A stretch of DNA of 47,127 bases from Ureibacillus sp. (GTDB lineage: Bacteria > Bacillota > Bacilli > Bacillales_A > Planococcaceae): contig JAPSJC010000013.1 in NCBI GenBank assembly GCA_031178355.1, forward strand, positions 1-47,127. Direction: 5' to 3'. The translations under genes and the position numbers were made by a program. Shown here one piece after another: positions 1 through 8,881 of this stretch. The number at the start of each line of letters is the position of its first letter. The stretch's first letter is position 1. The notes beneath the pieces were generated by a model. That model was not told the origin of the DNA. It made no database searches and saw nothing but the letters and a program-made list of their open reading frames with translations.

Positions 1-746
1 ACAACTTCTTCATAAGTTTTAAACGTATCGATTAAAGAACCACTGTATACTCCCATACTACCCGAGGCCATATCATAACCATGTCCGGCTGGAAGTGTAT
101 GAATAACCCGATTGCCATTTTCAGATATGATTCCTTTATATGGATGATAGTCTTGGAAGCCATAAGCGCTTTCATCAATTAGAGGCGCATAATAATTATA
201 TAGTTCTACTCCAGTTGGATTTTCTTTCCCAAGGTCCTGAATTACTTGCTCAGTTGGAATTAATATAGTAAAAGGAATACTTTCAGCCTGATCACTAGGT
301 AAACCTAAATGAAAAACCGTATAGCCATTTAAATCTTCCGGGTAAACAGCAGTTTTTAAATTTGCAGTACTTTCCTTTTGGGACATTATACCCATTTCAC
401 TTGTATCATTACTTTCAGTCGCTTCATTTGAGAATGATTTCATATTCTCAGTTTCTTCAGCAGTTTCCATCGAAAAGGATGTAGATTCTCCTTTACCACC
501 ATTTAGTTGGTTCATCATAGAAGGAATCATAATGGCAATTAACGCGATTGCAGCAACAGTAACAAGTGGTGGGATCCAGTTACGTTTTTTCTTTTGTTTG
601 ATCATTGTTTTTGAAGGCTGATCATCAAAAACACCGTCATTTTTTAGTCGTTGTAGAATTTCATCTTTTGTACGAGTGTCTTTTACTTTAGGTACATTGG
701 AAAGTAGATCTTCGATTTTATGGTCATCCCATTTATCTTGACTCAT
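1..746 (-). CDS. rsiX: Anti-sigma-X factor RsiX (partial, C-terminus outside window)
   Basis: The reading frame stays open from an ATG at 746-744 to the left edge of the window, so the C-terminal part is missing. The start overlaps the sigX stop codon as ATGA, implying translational coupling. The visible protein has a soluble, charged N-terminal part of about 60 residues (beginning MSQDKWDDHKIEDLL), which would bind the sigma factor in the cytoplasm. A lysine-rich stretch and one membrane segment (about residues 68-86, IPPLVTVAAIALIAIMI) follow, then an extracytoplasmic Ser/Thr/Glu-rich linker and a folded region. This layout and the resE-sigX-rsiX order match B. subtilis RsiX. Known role of the family: membrane-bound inhibitor of the ECF factor SigX. 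The specific assignment rests on synteny and architecture; I cannot see the C-terminus. Confidence 0.8.
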   Translation of the reverse strand, partial: MSQDKWDDHKIEDLLSNVPKVKDTRTKDEILQRLKNDGVFDDQPSKTMIKQKKKRNWIPPLVTVAAIALIAIMIPSMMNQLNGGKGESTSFSMETAEETENMKSFSNEATESNDTSEMGIMSQKESTANLKTAVYPEDLNGYTVFHLGLPSDQAESIPFTILIPTEQVIQDLGKENPTGVELYNYYAPLIDESAYGFQDYHPYKGIISENGNRVIHTLPAGHGYDMASGSMGVYSGSLIDTFKTYEEV

Positions 747-1276
747 AATGATTTCGCCCCCTCTTCGTTGTTATTTGTTAGTATGGCCCGTAACTGTTTG
801 ATAGCGCGATGTTGTGTTGTTTTTACTTTCCCTTCAGACCAATTTAAAATTTCTGCTGTTTCTGCAATCGATAGTTCTTGAAAATAACGCATAATAATGA
901 CCATTTTTTGATCACCGGTACACTTTTCAAGAGCATTTAGCATTTCACGAAAGTCGTCATTTAATTCAACTAGTGAGTCAGGTGATTTGCTAGGAGAAAC
1001 TAATTGATGCGTTTCCCAATCAAAGGCATCGAAAGTACGTGAAGCCCTTACAGAATTTTTACGAAAATAATCAATCGCTACATTTTTAGCAATTGCAAAT
1101 AGCCACGTTTTTTCAGTACTCTTCCCTTCAAAACGATCATAAGATTTTAAAACTCTTACGTATACTTCATGTGATAAATCCTCTGCGATGGATCTATTTT
1201 TCACTAAATAAATGAGAAATTGAAAGACGTCTTGATGGTAAGTATCATACAAACGATGGAAAATGGATTCTTTCAT
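743..1276 (-). CDS. sigX: ECF RNA polymerase sigma factor SigX
   Basis: A 177-residue ECF sigma factor with only regions 2 and 4. Region 2 (about residues 10-77) contains the AEDLSHEVYVRVLK core-binding stretch and the TWLFAIAKNVAIDYFR motif. Region 4 (about 115-165) contains the helix-turn-helix AETAEILNWSEGKVKTTQHRA. It lies directly downstream of resE, as sigX does in B. subtilis, and overlaps the following anti-sigma gene by 4 bases. In Bacillus SigX controls cell-surface charge modification and antimicrobial-peptide resistance genes; that function is transferred by orthology. An ECF-type promoter just upstream (1306-1331) suggests autoregulation, and a terminator separates the gene from resE. 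The ATG at 1276 is preceded by GGGAG. Confidence 0.88.
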   Translation of the reverse strand: MKESIFHRLYDTYHQDVFQFLIYLVKNRSIAEDLSHEVYVRVLKSYDRFEGKSTEKTWLFAIAKNVAIDYFRKNSVRASRTFDAFDWETHQLVSPSKSPDSLVELNDDFREMLNALEKCTGDQKMVIIMRYFQELSIAETAEILNWSEGKVKTTQHRAIKQLRAILTNNNEEGAKSL

Positions 1277-1305
1277 CCATAACCACTCCCATTCTTATTA
1301 AATTT

Positions 1306-1331
1306 GTCGTTTCAAACAAATAAAAGTTTCG
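1306..1331 (-). promoter_or_regulatory. ECF-type (SigX-like) promoter of sigX
   Basis: On the minus strand a CGAAAC -35 element (1331-1326) is followed after 16 bases by CGAC (1309-1306), the -10 core typical of SigX/SigM/SigW-type promoters. It lies about 30 bases upstream of the sigX ATG and downstream of the resE terminator. Autoregulation of sigX is known in Bacillus; its use here is inference. Confidence 0.6.
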
Positions 1332-1344
1332 GTAGTTCATAACT

Positions 1345-1374
1345 TTTTAAAGCAGGGAAAAGAGTTTCCCTGCT
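1345..1374 (-). terminator. Intrinsic terminator after resE
   Basis: On the minus strand the stem AGCAGGGAAA / TTTCCCTGCT (1374-1351, 4-base loop) is followed by an A/T-rich TTTAAAAAG tract. It lies 10 bases past the resE stop and separates the res genes from sigX. Confidence 0.65.
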
Positions 1375-1383
1375 AATTATAAT

Positions 1384-3159
1384 TTATAGTGGTAAATAAA
1401 AAGTAAATGTTGTACCTTCGCCTACTACACTCTCTACTTTAATATTCCCTTTATGTGCTTCAACTATATTTCTTGCTATCGCTAAACCGAGCCCTGTTCC
1501 ACTTTTTGAGCGTGTCCTAGCTTTATCTGCCTTATAGAATCGTTCAAATACATAAGGGAGATCTTCTGATGGAATCCCTTCACCTGTATCGGTCACTCTA
1601 ATTTTGGCATAGGTTAACTCAGGTTCTAGCGAAACCGTTACACTTCCATCTTGTGGTGTATGTCGGATGGCGTTATCGATTAAGTTTGTCAATACTTGTT
1701 CAATTCGGTCTTCGTCAAGACTAACAGATAGTTCCTCTGGTAGTGCTGATACAAATTCTAAATGGACATGTTTTTCTTTGGCTACTTGTGCAAACTTTTG
1801 AGTGATTCGTTCTAAGACATGAACAATTGGCATTTCTTCTTTAAATAAGGTTATATTACCGGATTCCATTCTAGCTAGGTCTAACAAGTCTGAAACGAGT
1901 CTACCCATACGTTGGGATTCATCATATATGATACGAATCATTTCCGAACGTTCTTCCTCACTTGAAACGACATCATCAATAATTGCCTCAGAATAACCTT
2001 GTAACATGGCGATCGGTGTCCTTAACTCATGTGATACATTAGCAATGAAATCAGATCGCAATTTTTCAAGTTTCTTTTGCTCTGTCATGTCACGAATAAC
2101 CGCAACTGCCCCACGGATATATTGTCCATTATTTTTTAATGGGCTAATTGTTAAACTATAACTTGACCCATTAATATCTAGTTCTTCTACTATTTTGTCC
2201 TCAAAATCAAGGACATGATCTAACATATGATAAATTTCTGCAGGTATTGGGCTTCCATTATTAGCAGCTTGTTTTAAATACCACTTCTGCAGTAATTTTT
2301 CTGCTGGCGGATTACTTAGTAGAATTGTACGATCACGGTTAAACGTAATAACTGCATCCGTCATAGATGTTAATATACTTGATAATTGCTCTTTTTCTTG
2401 GTTGATGACTTCTAAGTGATGTTTTAATTGACGCCCCATTTGGTTAAAGGCAACAGCTAATTGGCCAATTTCATCGTTTTGAGTAGATGGTAGTTGATCA
2501 TCAAATTTACCCTTCGCTAATTCAAAGGCGTGTTCACGCATTTTTCTAAGCGGTAATGTAATTTTACTAGATAAGAAAAAGGCAAAAAATGTTGTTAATA
2601 AGAAGGCGATTGCTGCAGATAGGAACACGATTTTCGTTGTTTGACTCGTAGTCTGATGAATAGCATCTGGATTTTGGAAAATAAAAATTGCACCATGCAA
2701 TTCTGTCTCACTCTTTAGTGGGTACCCAAGAACAATATAAGATTCAAGCTTGCCCTCTTCTTTTTGTGATGGAAGAATCAATTCATGAATGATTTGCTCA
2801 TCTGTTTCAAATACTTTTTTAAATCCATCATTCGACATGATGCTTTGTTGTATCTTCTCTTGATTCAATCCAGTTTGGAAAGAAGAGGAAACCTTTGTTG
2901 GGTCTTCAGCAATAAACGCGTTAGTATCTTTGCTTAATAAATCTTCAATGATTACATCTAAAAATAAATCTACGTCGTAATTATTCACAATTTCTGCAAT
3001 TGTAGCGGCTGTATTACTAATTGAGACCCGTGCTTGTTCTTTATGATAGTTATCAAAAAACTCCAAAATAAGTACCGTGAAAATAAATAATACAAACGAA
3101 ACGAGAAGCAATATGGTTGCCCATAGCTTCCCGACAATACTATTCCATATTCTAGTCAT
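1384..3159 (-). CDS. resE: Sensor histidine kinase ResE
   Basis: A 591-residue membrane histidine kinase. Membrane segments at about 12-32 and 177-197 flank an extracytoplasmic sensor region. HAMP (about 198-250), PAS (about 255-360), HisKA with the phospho-acceptor His377 in NVSHELRTP, and a HATPase domain (about 478-590; DNAIRHTP, DTGEGIP, GTGLGLAIARNIV) follow. This is the domain order of B. subtilis ResE, which senses oxygen limitation/nitric oxide and controls ResD. The coding region overlaps resD by 8 bases, so the two are co-translated. Domain boundaries are estimates by eye. A simple alternative would be the paralogue PhoR, but the resABC and sigX neighbours make ResE much more likely. 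Confidence 0.93.
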   Translation of the reverse strand: MTRIWNSIVGKLWATILLLVSFVLFIFTVLILEFFDNYHKEQARVSISNTAATIAEIVNNYDVDLFLDVIIEDLLSKDTNAFIAEDPTKVSSSFQTGLNQEKIQQSIMSNDGFKKVFETDEQIIHELILPSQKEEGKLESYIVLGYPLKSETELHGAIFIFQNPDAIHQTTSQTTKIVFLSAAIAFLLTTFFAFFLSSKITLPLRKMREHAFELAKGKFDDQLPSTQNDEIGQLAVAFNQMGRQLKHHLEVINQEKEQLSSILTSMTDAVITFNRDRTILLSNPPAEKLLQKWYLKQAANNGSPIPAEIYHMLDHVLDFEDKIVEELDINGSSYSLTISPLKNNGQYIRGAVAVIRDMTEQKKLEKLRSDFIANVSHELRTPIAMLQGYSEAIIDDVVSSEEERSEMIRIIYDESQRMGRLVSDLLDLARMESGNITLFKEEMPIVHVLERITQKFAQVAKEKHVHLEFVSALPEELSVSLDEDRIEQVLTNLIDNAIRHTPQDGSVTVSLEPELTYAKIRVTDTGEGIPSEDLPYVFERFYKADKARTRSKSGTGLGLAIARNIVEAHKGNIKVESVVGEGTTFTFYLPL

Positions 3160-3868
3160 TGACTACCTCAAATTTATAACCTACACCCCAAACGGTTACA
3201 ATCATTTTCGCCGCATCTTCTGAAACACGGTTCAACTTTTCACGTAAACGTTTAACATGTGTATCAACAGTACGTAAATCACCGAAGAAATCATAGTGCC
3301 AAACTTCTTTTAGTAATTGTTCACGGTCAAATACTTTATCTGGTGATTTTGCTAAAAAGTACAGCAGTTCATATTCTTTAGGTGTTAAATTAACTTCTGT
3401 TCCATCAGCTGTCACGCGATGTGCATCGTGGTCAATGGATAAATGTGGAAATACAACTAAATCTTTTGATGCAGATGTATTGGTTACAGGTGAAAATGCA
3501 GCAGATCGACGTAAAATAGCTTTGACACGTAACACTACTTCACGTGGACTAAATGGTTTTACTATGTAGTCATCCGCGCCTAATTCAAAGCCTTGAACAC
3601 GGTTTGCTTCTTCACCTTTAGCAGTTAATAAAATAATAGGTGTTGTTTTCTTTTCTCGTAGTTCTTGTACTACTTGTAAGCCATCTTTTTCAGGCATCAT
3701 GATGTCTAATAATATACAGCTGTATTCTTTCTCGAATGCTTTTGAGAGAGCAACATCTCCATTTTCAGCTTCTTCTACTTCATATCCTTCGCGTTCTAGA
3801 TACATTTTTAATAAACGACGAATTCTATCTTCATCATCTACGACTAATATAGAAATATTTTCAGACAT
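3152..3868 (-). CDS. resD: Response regulator ResD (OmpR family)
   Basis: The 238-residue protein has a receiver domain with acidic residues DDE at 11-13, the phospho-acceptor Asp55 in LLDIMMP and the Lys of VKPFSP. A winged-helix DNA-binding domain of the OmpR/PhoB type occupies the C-terminal ~100 residues (LTPKEYELL, VDTHVKRLREK, WGVGYKF). ResD is the partner of ResE and activates respiration and cytochrome genes at low oxygen. An upstream in-frame codon at 3886 would add six residues, but the start at 3868 has GAGGGG nine bases before it, so I chose it. A promoter and a terminator in the gap to resC suggest that resDE can be transcribed separately from resABC. Confidence 0.94.
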   Translation of the reverse strand: MSENISILVVDDEDRIRRLLKMYLEREGYEVEEAENGDVALSKAFEKEYSCILLDIMMPEKDGLQVVQELREKKTTPIILLTAKGEEANRVQGFELGADDYIVKPFSPREVVLRVKAILRRSAAFSPVTNTSASKDLVVFPHLSIDHDAHRVTADGTEVNLTPKEYELLYFLAKSPDKVFDREQLLKEVWHYDFFGDLRTVDTHVKRLREKLNRVSEDAAKMIVTVWGVGYKFEVVND

Positions 3869-3900
3869 AGGTTTTACCCCTCTCATTCTTCTCTATTATT

Positions 3901-3929
3901 ATTGTACTATTTATGGCAAAAAATGAAAA
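3901..3929 (-). promoter_or_regulatory. Probable SigA promoter for resDE
   Basis: On the minus strand TTTTCA (3929-3924), a 17-base spacer and TACAAT (3906-3901) precede the resD start by about 33 bases. It lies downstream of the resC terminator, so it would give resDE its own transcript. The -35 match is imperfect (3-4 of 6). Confidence 0.5.
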
Positions 3930-4011
3930 GAAGATAAAGGAAACTAATAAGTATAGAGTCTTAAACTCCTAATCATATAAAAATTTTCCAGAATAATGTA
4001 TTTTTATGTAA

Positions 4012-4050
4012 AAAGAAAGCTCTTCTTTAAAATGAAGAACTTTCTTTTAT
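4012..4050 (-). terminator. Intrinsic terminator after resC
   Basis: AAAGAAAGCTCTTC (4012-4025) pairs with GAAGAACTTTCTTT (4034-4047) with one mismatch and an 8-base loop. Read on the minus strand it lies just past the resC stop. It should reduce resABC read-through into resDE. Confidence 0.65.
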
Positions 4051-4061
4051 TGTCTATAAAA

Positions 4062-5249
4062 TTATGCGTAAGAGTGTAAACCAGCAATGACTAAGTTTAC
4101 AACTACTAAATTGAAAATAATGATACCAAAACCAATTAACGCTAACCACGCACTCTTTCTACCTTCCCATCCTCTTGATAGACGAAGGTGAAGAAATGCA
4201 GCATAGAATAACCATGTAATTAGTGCCCATACTTCTTTAGGATCCCAACCCCAGAAGCGACCCCATGCCTGTTCTGCCCAAATCATTGCAAATACAAGGG
4301 CACCAAGGGAGAATACCGGGAATCCAATTAGTACAGAACGATAACCGATTTCATCAAATAATTGTAAGTTCACTTTCGTTGCTAATGGATTTAGCATTTC
4401 AATAATACGTTTTCTAGTAATTAAACGAATTAAAAGATAAAGAACAGTACCCACTAATAGTGACCAAACAACAGTTGTTAATTTAGCAGCATGGATAAAT
4501 GCTGGCATTTCAATTAACGGTACCATTGCTCCTTCTGTAATAGCCTGAGATTCATTCATCCCAAAGAATGGAGGGAGATTATAAATAATTGTTAACTCTT
4601 GGTCGTCTTTATTGATATATGAATATTCTGCTTCATAGCCAGCTGCTTTAAACCCACTTGTAACAGCAATAAATCCTACAATAACTACTAAGAAATAAAG
4701 TACCGCTTCAAGCCAAAAACGTTCTTTCCCTTTTTTCTTCGGGTCTACCGCTTTTAATAGATAAAGTAACCCTGCAACAGCACTAATAGCTAAGATTGAT
4801 TGACCAAGAGCGGCAGTAATAACATGGATGGTTAACCAATGACTTTGTAAAGATGGAACTAAAGGTGTTACTTCTCGTGGGAACATTGCTGCCCATCCAA
4901 TAATTAATAATGCAATTGGTAAAGCAACTAATCCAAGTGCCGTTACACGATACATAAAGTACATTAAGATAAATGCTCCTACTAAGAACATCCCAAATGC
5001 AGTTGAGAACTCAAACATGTTACTCACTGGAGCATGTCCAGAATAAATCCATCGCGTAATAAAGTATCCTAAATGAGCAAGGAATCCTATAATTGTAACG
5101 ATAATTGCAAGATATCCCCATTTATTAGCTCTTTTTTCTGCACCATCAGGTTTTGAACTTTTAATGGATCCACCGATTAATAATGTAGCAATTAAATATG
5201 CTATAAAAGCGGCTTCTAACAAATTACCACTTAAATCAATTAAACTCAT
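4062..5249 (-). CDS. resC: Cytochrome c biogenesis protein ResC (CcsA/CcsB-type heme handling)
   Basis: A 395-residue polytopic membrane protein with about eight hydrophobic segments. Near residue 335 it carries the tryptophan-rich heme-handling signature [14 protein letters not shown], typical of the CcsA/CcmC/CcmF family. Conserved histidines in HVITA and FLHLRLSR are likely heme ligands. ResC works with ResB as the system II cytochrome c synthase, moving heme across the membrane and attaching it to apocytochrome c. It follows resB after a 33-base gap within the resABC operon. The start ATG at 5249 is preceded by AAGGTGAC. Confidence 0.93.
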   Translation of the reverse strand: MSLIDLSGNLLEAAFIAYLIATLLIGGSIKSSKPDGAEKRANKWGYLAIIVTIIGFLAHLGYFITRWIYSGHAPVSNMFEFSTAFGMFLVGAFILMYFMYRVTALGLVALPIALLIIGWAAMFPREVTPLVPSLQSHWLTIHVITAALGQSILAISAVAGLLYLLKAVDPKKKGKERFWLEAVLYFLVVIVGFIAVTSGFKAAGYEAEYSYINKDDQELTIIYNLPPFFGMNESQAITEGAMVPLIEMPAFIHAAKLTTVVWSLLVGTVLYLLIRLITRKRIIEMLNPLATKVNLQLFDEIGYRSVLIGFPVFSLGALVFAMIWAEQAWGRFWGWDPKEVWALITWLFYAAFLHLRLSRGWEGRKSAWLALIGFGIIIFNLVVVNLVIAGLHSYA

Positions 5250-5282
5250 AGGTTGTTGTCACCTTACCTTTTCTAATTCAAA

Positions 5283-6944
5283 CTATTCAATCGTTTCTTT
5301 TTTAATCTTTTCATCATCTTCGTCATCAAGTTGGTCAATATATTGTGGTAAATGCGCATATTCAGTTAGTACATTAATTTCTTTTTTTATACCAAACCAG
5401 TTTTTGTTTGTATGTGCTGCAAGACGAATATTACCGTCTGATAATAGTTCGACCCAAACTCTTCGATGATTCCAGTATGAACCAATCGTTAACCCAAGTA
5501 AAAAGATAAATGCTCCAACGACTAATAATGGAATGGTTTTATCCATACGAATCGTTAAACCTGACATATTAATTGTATCTACACCTTTAAATGACATTTT
5601 ATATAGATTCTCACCTGTTCCTGATCCTTCAACGGTTTGTTGAATAGCTACAAAACTAATCTCTCCTTCAGGTGTATCTGGTGTAATCATATTAAAGATA
5701 AATGCTGGATTATTAGGGTTTGGCGTAGCTGTCTGTGGTTCACCTTTATCATTAAATCCTGTAAAATCAGGGAAATAATTAACTAGGATTACTTTCGTTT
5801 GTTCATCGATGACATATTCTTTTTTCGGATTTCTTAAGTCGATTGTGACATCACCAAGCGACGCACCCGTTTCTTTATTTGTAAGTGAAAAAGTCATTGC
5901 TTTTAATTCATTTAATCTAAAGTCCATTTGATATAATGCAAAACCATCATGTTCTAATGGATGGTTTACACGAATTGAGTACTCTTTTACTATTTCTAAT
6001 TGATCGGTTTGACCTGGTAAAGCATCTTCAGATTGCTTGTATAAAACAACATCCGTTTGATAGTTCTTTGCAACCGCATTCACACCTTGTTGTATTTGTG
6101 CAGTTGTAGGGTCATTATCATGGGTTTCAAAAATAAACTGTTTGTTTTCTAAGAAGTACCCATTCATTCCAGGTATAGCACGTGTTTCTCCTTCGCGGAT
6201 CCACATTGAATCATCCACATACATTCCCGGAAGTTGATGTAACATAACTCCTACTAAGAAAGTGATTAAACCTAAATGATTTATGTAAGGACCATAACGA
6301 GCAAATCTACCTTTTTCAGCAAGTAATGCTGTACCATCACGACGGACTTTATAATTTAACTTTTTCAGTTTTTCTTCCACTTTGTCTAACGTTTTAGAAG
6401 TATCTTCTTTAGTTATAGCACCTTCAGCGATAATTCTTTGACGTCTCATAAAGCTTTCGTGACGTTTTACTCGTTGATTTTTTAATGATTTGTGTAGCGG
6501 AAGACCACGGTCAATACTCGCAACGATAATTGAAATCCCCAGCATTCCAACTAAAGCTTGGAACCACCAAGTGGAATATAAATCAGCAAGACCTAAATTA
6601 TAATAAAGTGTACCGATTGAACCGTAATTCGTTTGGTAATACAAGGCTCTTTCGGCATCAGTTCCTGCAGTTACATAAAATTCTTGGGGAAAAATTGTTC
6701 CAAACGATGACACTACTAATGTAATAATAATTAATGAAACACCAACTTTAACACTAGAGAAAAAGTTCCATATTTTATCGACAATAGATTTATTGTATGT
6801 TTTTGATCGAATAGCTGAGCCATCGTATTTCATATCTAGTACTTTTTGTGACTTTGCTTCTTCAGTAAGCGGTCTACCACAATTGCCACATATCTTTGTA
6901 CCCACTGCGTTTTCATGACCACATGTACAAACAATTTTCTCCAT
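5283..6944 (-). CDS. resB: Cytochrome c biogenesis protein ResB
   Basis: A 553-residue membrane protein of the ResB/Ccs1 family. The N-terminus has a four-cysteine zinc-ribbon-like motif (CTCGH then CGNCG, residues 6-23), which B. subtilis ResB shares. Membrane segments lie near 70-90, 125-145, 220-235 and 475-495, with a large extracytoplasmic domain between the last two. With ResC it forms the heme-delivery and ligation complex of system II cytochrome c maturation. The C-terminal tail is acidic and cytoplasmic. It starts 11 bases after the resA stop with AGGAGT in front of the ATG. Confidence 0.93.
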   Translation of the reverse strand: MEKIVCTCGHENAVGTKICGNCGRPLTEEAKSQKVLDMKYDGSAIRSKTYNKSIVDKIWNFFSSVKVGVSLIIITLVVSSFGTIFPQEFYVTAGTDAERALYYQTNYGSIGTLYYNLGLADLYSTWWFQALVGMLGISIIVASIDRGLPLHKSLKNQRVKRHESFMRRQRIIAEGAITKEDTSKTLDKVEEKLKKLNYKVRRDGTALLAEKGRFARYGPYINHLGLITFLVGVMLHQLPGMYVDDSMWIREGETRAIPGMNGYFLENKQFIFETHDNDPTTAQIQQGVNAVAKNYQTDVVLYKQSEDALPGQTDQLEIVKEYSIRVNHPLEHDGFALYQMDFRLNELKAMTFSLTNKETGASLGDVTIDLRNPKKEYVIDEQTKVILVNYFPDFTGFNDKGEPQTATPNPNNPAFIFNMITPDTPEGEISFVAIQQTVEGSGTGENLYKMSFKGVDTINMSGLTIRMDKTIPLLVVGAFIFLLGLTIGSYWNHRRVWVELLSDGNIRLAAHTNKNWFGIKKEINVLTEYAHLPQYIDQLDDEDDEKIKKETIE

Positions 6945-6955
6945 AATGATTACTC

Positions 6956-7489
6956 CTATTCTGGCTTGATTGACTCCATATAAGAAATGATATCTGATTC
7001 ACTCATTTCGCCAGTAATAATATTTTCCACTTTACCATCTGGACTAATTAAAATAGTAGTTGGTAAAGGTTGGATATTGTAAGCAGTCATAACACTTTTT
7101 GTTTTGTCAATTGCTGTTGGAAAATCTACGCCAAGATTGTTTAGGAATTTTTCTACTTCGAATTCTGATTGGGCAATATTAATTGTTAACAAATTGACAC
7201 CTTGGTCTTTAAAAACTTCATATTGACGATCCATTGCTGGCATTTCTCTTTTACAAGGTTCACACCATGTCCCCCAGAAATTTAAGAAAACGCCTTCACC
7301 GTTAAAGTCAGATAAGCGATATGTTTCTCCATTTAAACCGACAAGCTCAAAATTAGGTGCTTGATCTCCTCTTTGTATAACTTCTACTTTCTCTTTCGTG
7401 AATGAACTATAAATTGTATATCCAATGGCTAAGACTAACACTGCCAAAATAATTCCACGAGTAATAGAACGCTTTTTCTTTTTATCCAT
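6956..7489 (-). CDS. resA: Thiol-disulfide oxidoreductase ResA
   Basis: A 177-residue membrane-anchored thioredoxin-fold protein. One N-terminal membrane segment (about 10-28) is followed by an extracytoplasmic AhpC/TSA-type thioredoxin domain. The active site WCEPCK has Cys76 and Cys79, the exact CEPC motif of ResA. It reduces the CXXCH thiols of apocytochrome c so that heme can be attached by ResBC. It is the first gene of the resABC operon, with GGGAGG ten bases before the ATG. The rluB gene ends about 175 bases upstream of it. Confidence 0.95.
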   Translation of the reverse strand: MDKKKKRSITRGIILAVLVLAIGYTIYSSFTKEKVEVIQRGDQAPNFELVGLNGETYRLSDFNGEGVFLNFWGTWCEPCKREMPAMDRQYEVFKDQGVNLLTINIAQSEFEVEKFLNNLGVDFPTAIDKTKSVMTAYNIQPLPTTILISPDGKVENIITGEMSESDIISYMESIKPE

Positions 7490-7664
7490 TTACACGTAAC
7501 CTCCCATATCTCATGCCCCTGGGCTTTTCCAATCCTTCACTGTAATGAAAAGGTAATTACTACTTAATAAAAAATTTACAATCTCCTCTATTATAACAAA
7601 TATAGAGTATCGTACTTTTTTCTATTTTGAAGGATTTTCGAACTTTTTTATATTCACTTAATTG

Positions 7665-8396
7665 TTATTCGATTTTACCTGTCTCTGCTAATACTCTTAG
7701 AAGTTTTACTTCATGTTTCGTTAACTGACGGTATTCCCCAGGGTTTAATCCCACTAAATCTAAAAAAGCAAAACGTTCACGTTTAAGTTTAACTACGGGA
7801 TTTCCAATTGCTTCAAACATTCGTCGAACTTGACGATTTCGACCTTCATGAATTGTTATTTCACAAATTGCTTTCCCAGCTTTTTCATCAAAAGACGTCA
7901 TACTTACTTTTGCAGGTGCGGTTTTACCGTCTTCTAACTTAATACCTCTTTGAAGTTTCTTGAGCCCTTCAATCGTTGGAACACCTTTAACTCGTGCAAC
8001 ATAAGTTTTATCAATCTTAAATTTTGGATGGGTCATCTGATATGCAAATTCGCCATCATTCGTCAATAATAGAAGTCCAGAAGTGTCGTAATCCAATCGA
8101 CCGACTGGGAAAATTCTCTCTGGTACATTTTTAAAGAGATCTGTGACAGTTTTTCGTCCCTTGTCATCTGTGACAGCAGAAATAATTCCTCTTGGTTTAT
8201 ATAGTAAGTAATAAACTTTATCCTCTTTTTCTAGTTTTACGCCATTCACTTCTATAACGTCAGAATTGGATACTTTGGTCCCTAATTCCTTTACTACCTT
8301 ACCATTTACTTTCACTTTACCTTCTAATATTAATTCTTCCGCCTTACGCCTTGAGGCAACGCCAGCATAAGCTATTACTTTTTGTAATCTTTCCAT
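7665..8396 (-). CDS. rluB: 23S rRNA pseudouridine synthase RluB
   Basis: A 243-residue pseudouridine synthase of the RsuA/RluB/E/F family. The N-terminal S4 RNA-binding domain (residues 1-60, with RLQKVIAYAGVASRRKAEELI) precedes the catalytic domain with Asp102 in GRLDYDTSGLL. The RNRQVRRMFEAIG motif near the C-terminus is also characteristic. It modifies uridine in the peptidyl-transferase region of 23S rRNA (near position 2605 in E. coli numbering). It sits just before resA, as in B. subtilis, but the usual spmA-spmB upstream neighbours are absent. Confidence 0.92.
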   Translation of the reverse strand: MERLQKVIAYAGVASRRKAEELILEGKVKVNGKVVKELGTKVSNSDVIEVNGVKLEKEDKVYYLLYKPRGIISAVTDDKGRKTVTDLFKNVPERIFPVGRLDYDTSGLLLLTNDGEFAYQMTHPKFKIDKTYVARVKGVPTIEGLKKLQRGIKLEDGKTAPAKVSMTSFDEKAGKAICEITIHEGRNRQVRRMFEAIGNPVVKLKRERFAFLDLVGLNPGEYRQLTKHEVKLLRVLAETGKIE

Positions 8397-8881
8397 TCAT
8401 AATTCACTCCGTCTATTTAAAATGCCTGTGTTACAAAACACAAGCTACAAAAGTAATTCCCCACCTATACGAACAGTAAAACTCCCAACTTAAAAATAAT
8501 TAGAACTTTTATTATCTTTTGAGGATTTATCTGAACGTAAGCTCCGATTGGTTCATACACCCTTCAATATGAATATTGTAAAACCGTTTCACTTTAGGGC
8601 TGCGTGAAAATTATGTCATATTTCATTGCAATATTAAAGGAAAATAGCTTGTAGGCTTCAGGGAATCTCATTATTTGCCATGATTTGTTCATAAAAGGAG
8701 CATTTTAAAGGTTATTTCTATCTACCAACTTCATCCTTTGGAATATCAAGCGGTTATTTAGATCTCACCAAAATGCAAGTCAATAAGTAAATAGAAGATT
8801 TAAATTAGTAAACTTCTTAACAAAAAGGAGGAGATGCTAGAAAATATCTTTCCACCATCTCCAATAAAATTACCTATTAAG
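8397..8881. other. Gene-free interval between rluB and the carboxypeptidase gene
   Basis: About 485 bases with many stops in all frames. It holds the terminator at 8826-8862 and presumably the rluB promoter. I saw no remnant of spmA or spmB, the two genes that occupy this interval in B. subtilis. Confidence 0.6.
8826..8862 (-). terminator. Intrinsic terminator after the scpA-scpB-dac operon
   Basis: GGAGATG (8830-8836) pairs with CATCTCC (8856-8862). Read on the minus strand the stem is followed by TCCTTTTTG. It lies about 20 bases past the carboxypeptidase stop. Confidence 0.6.
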
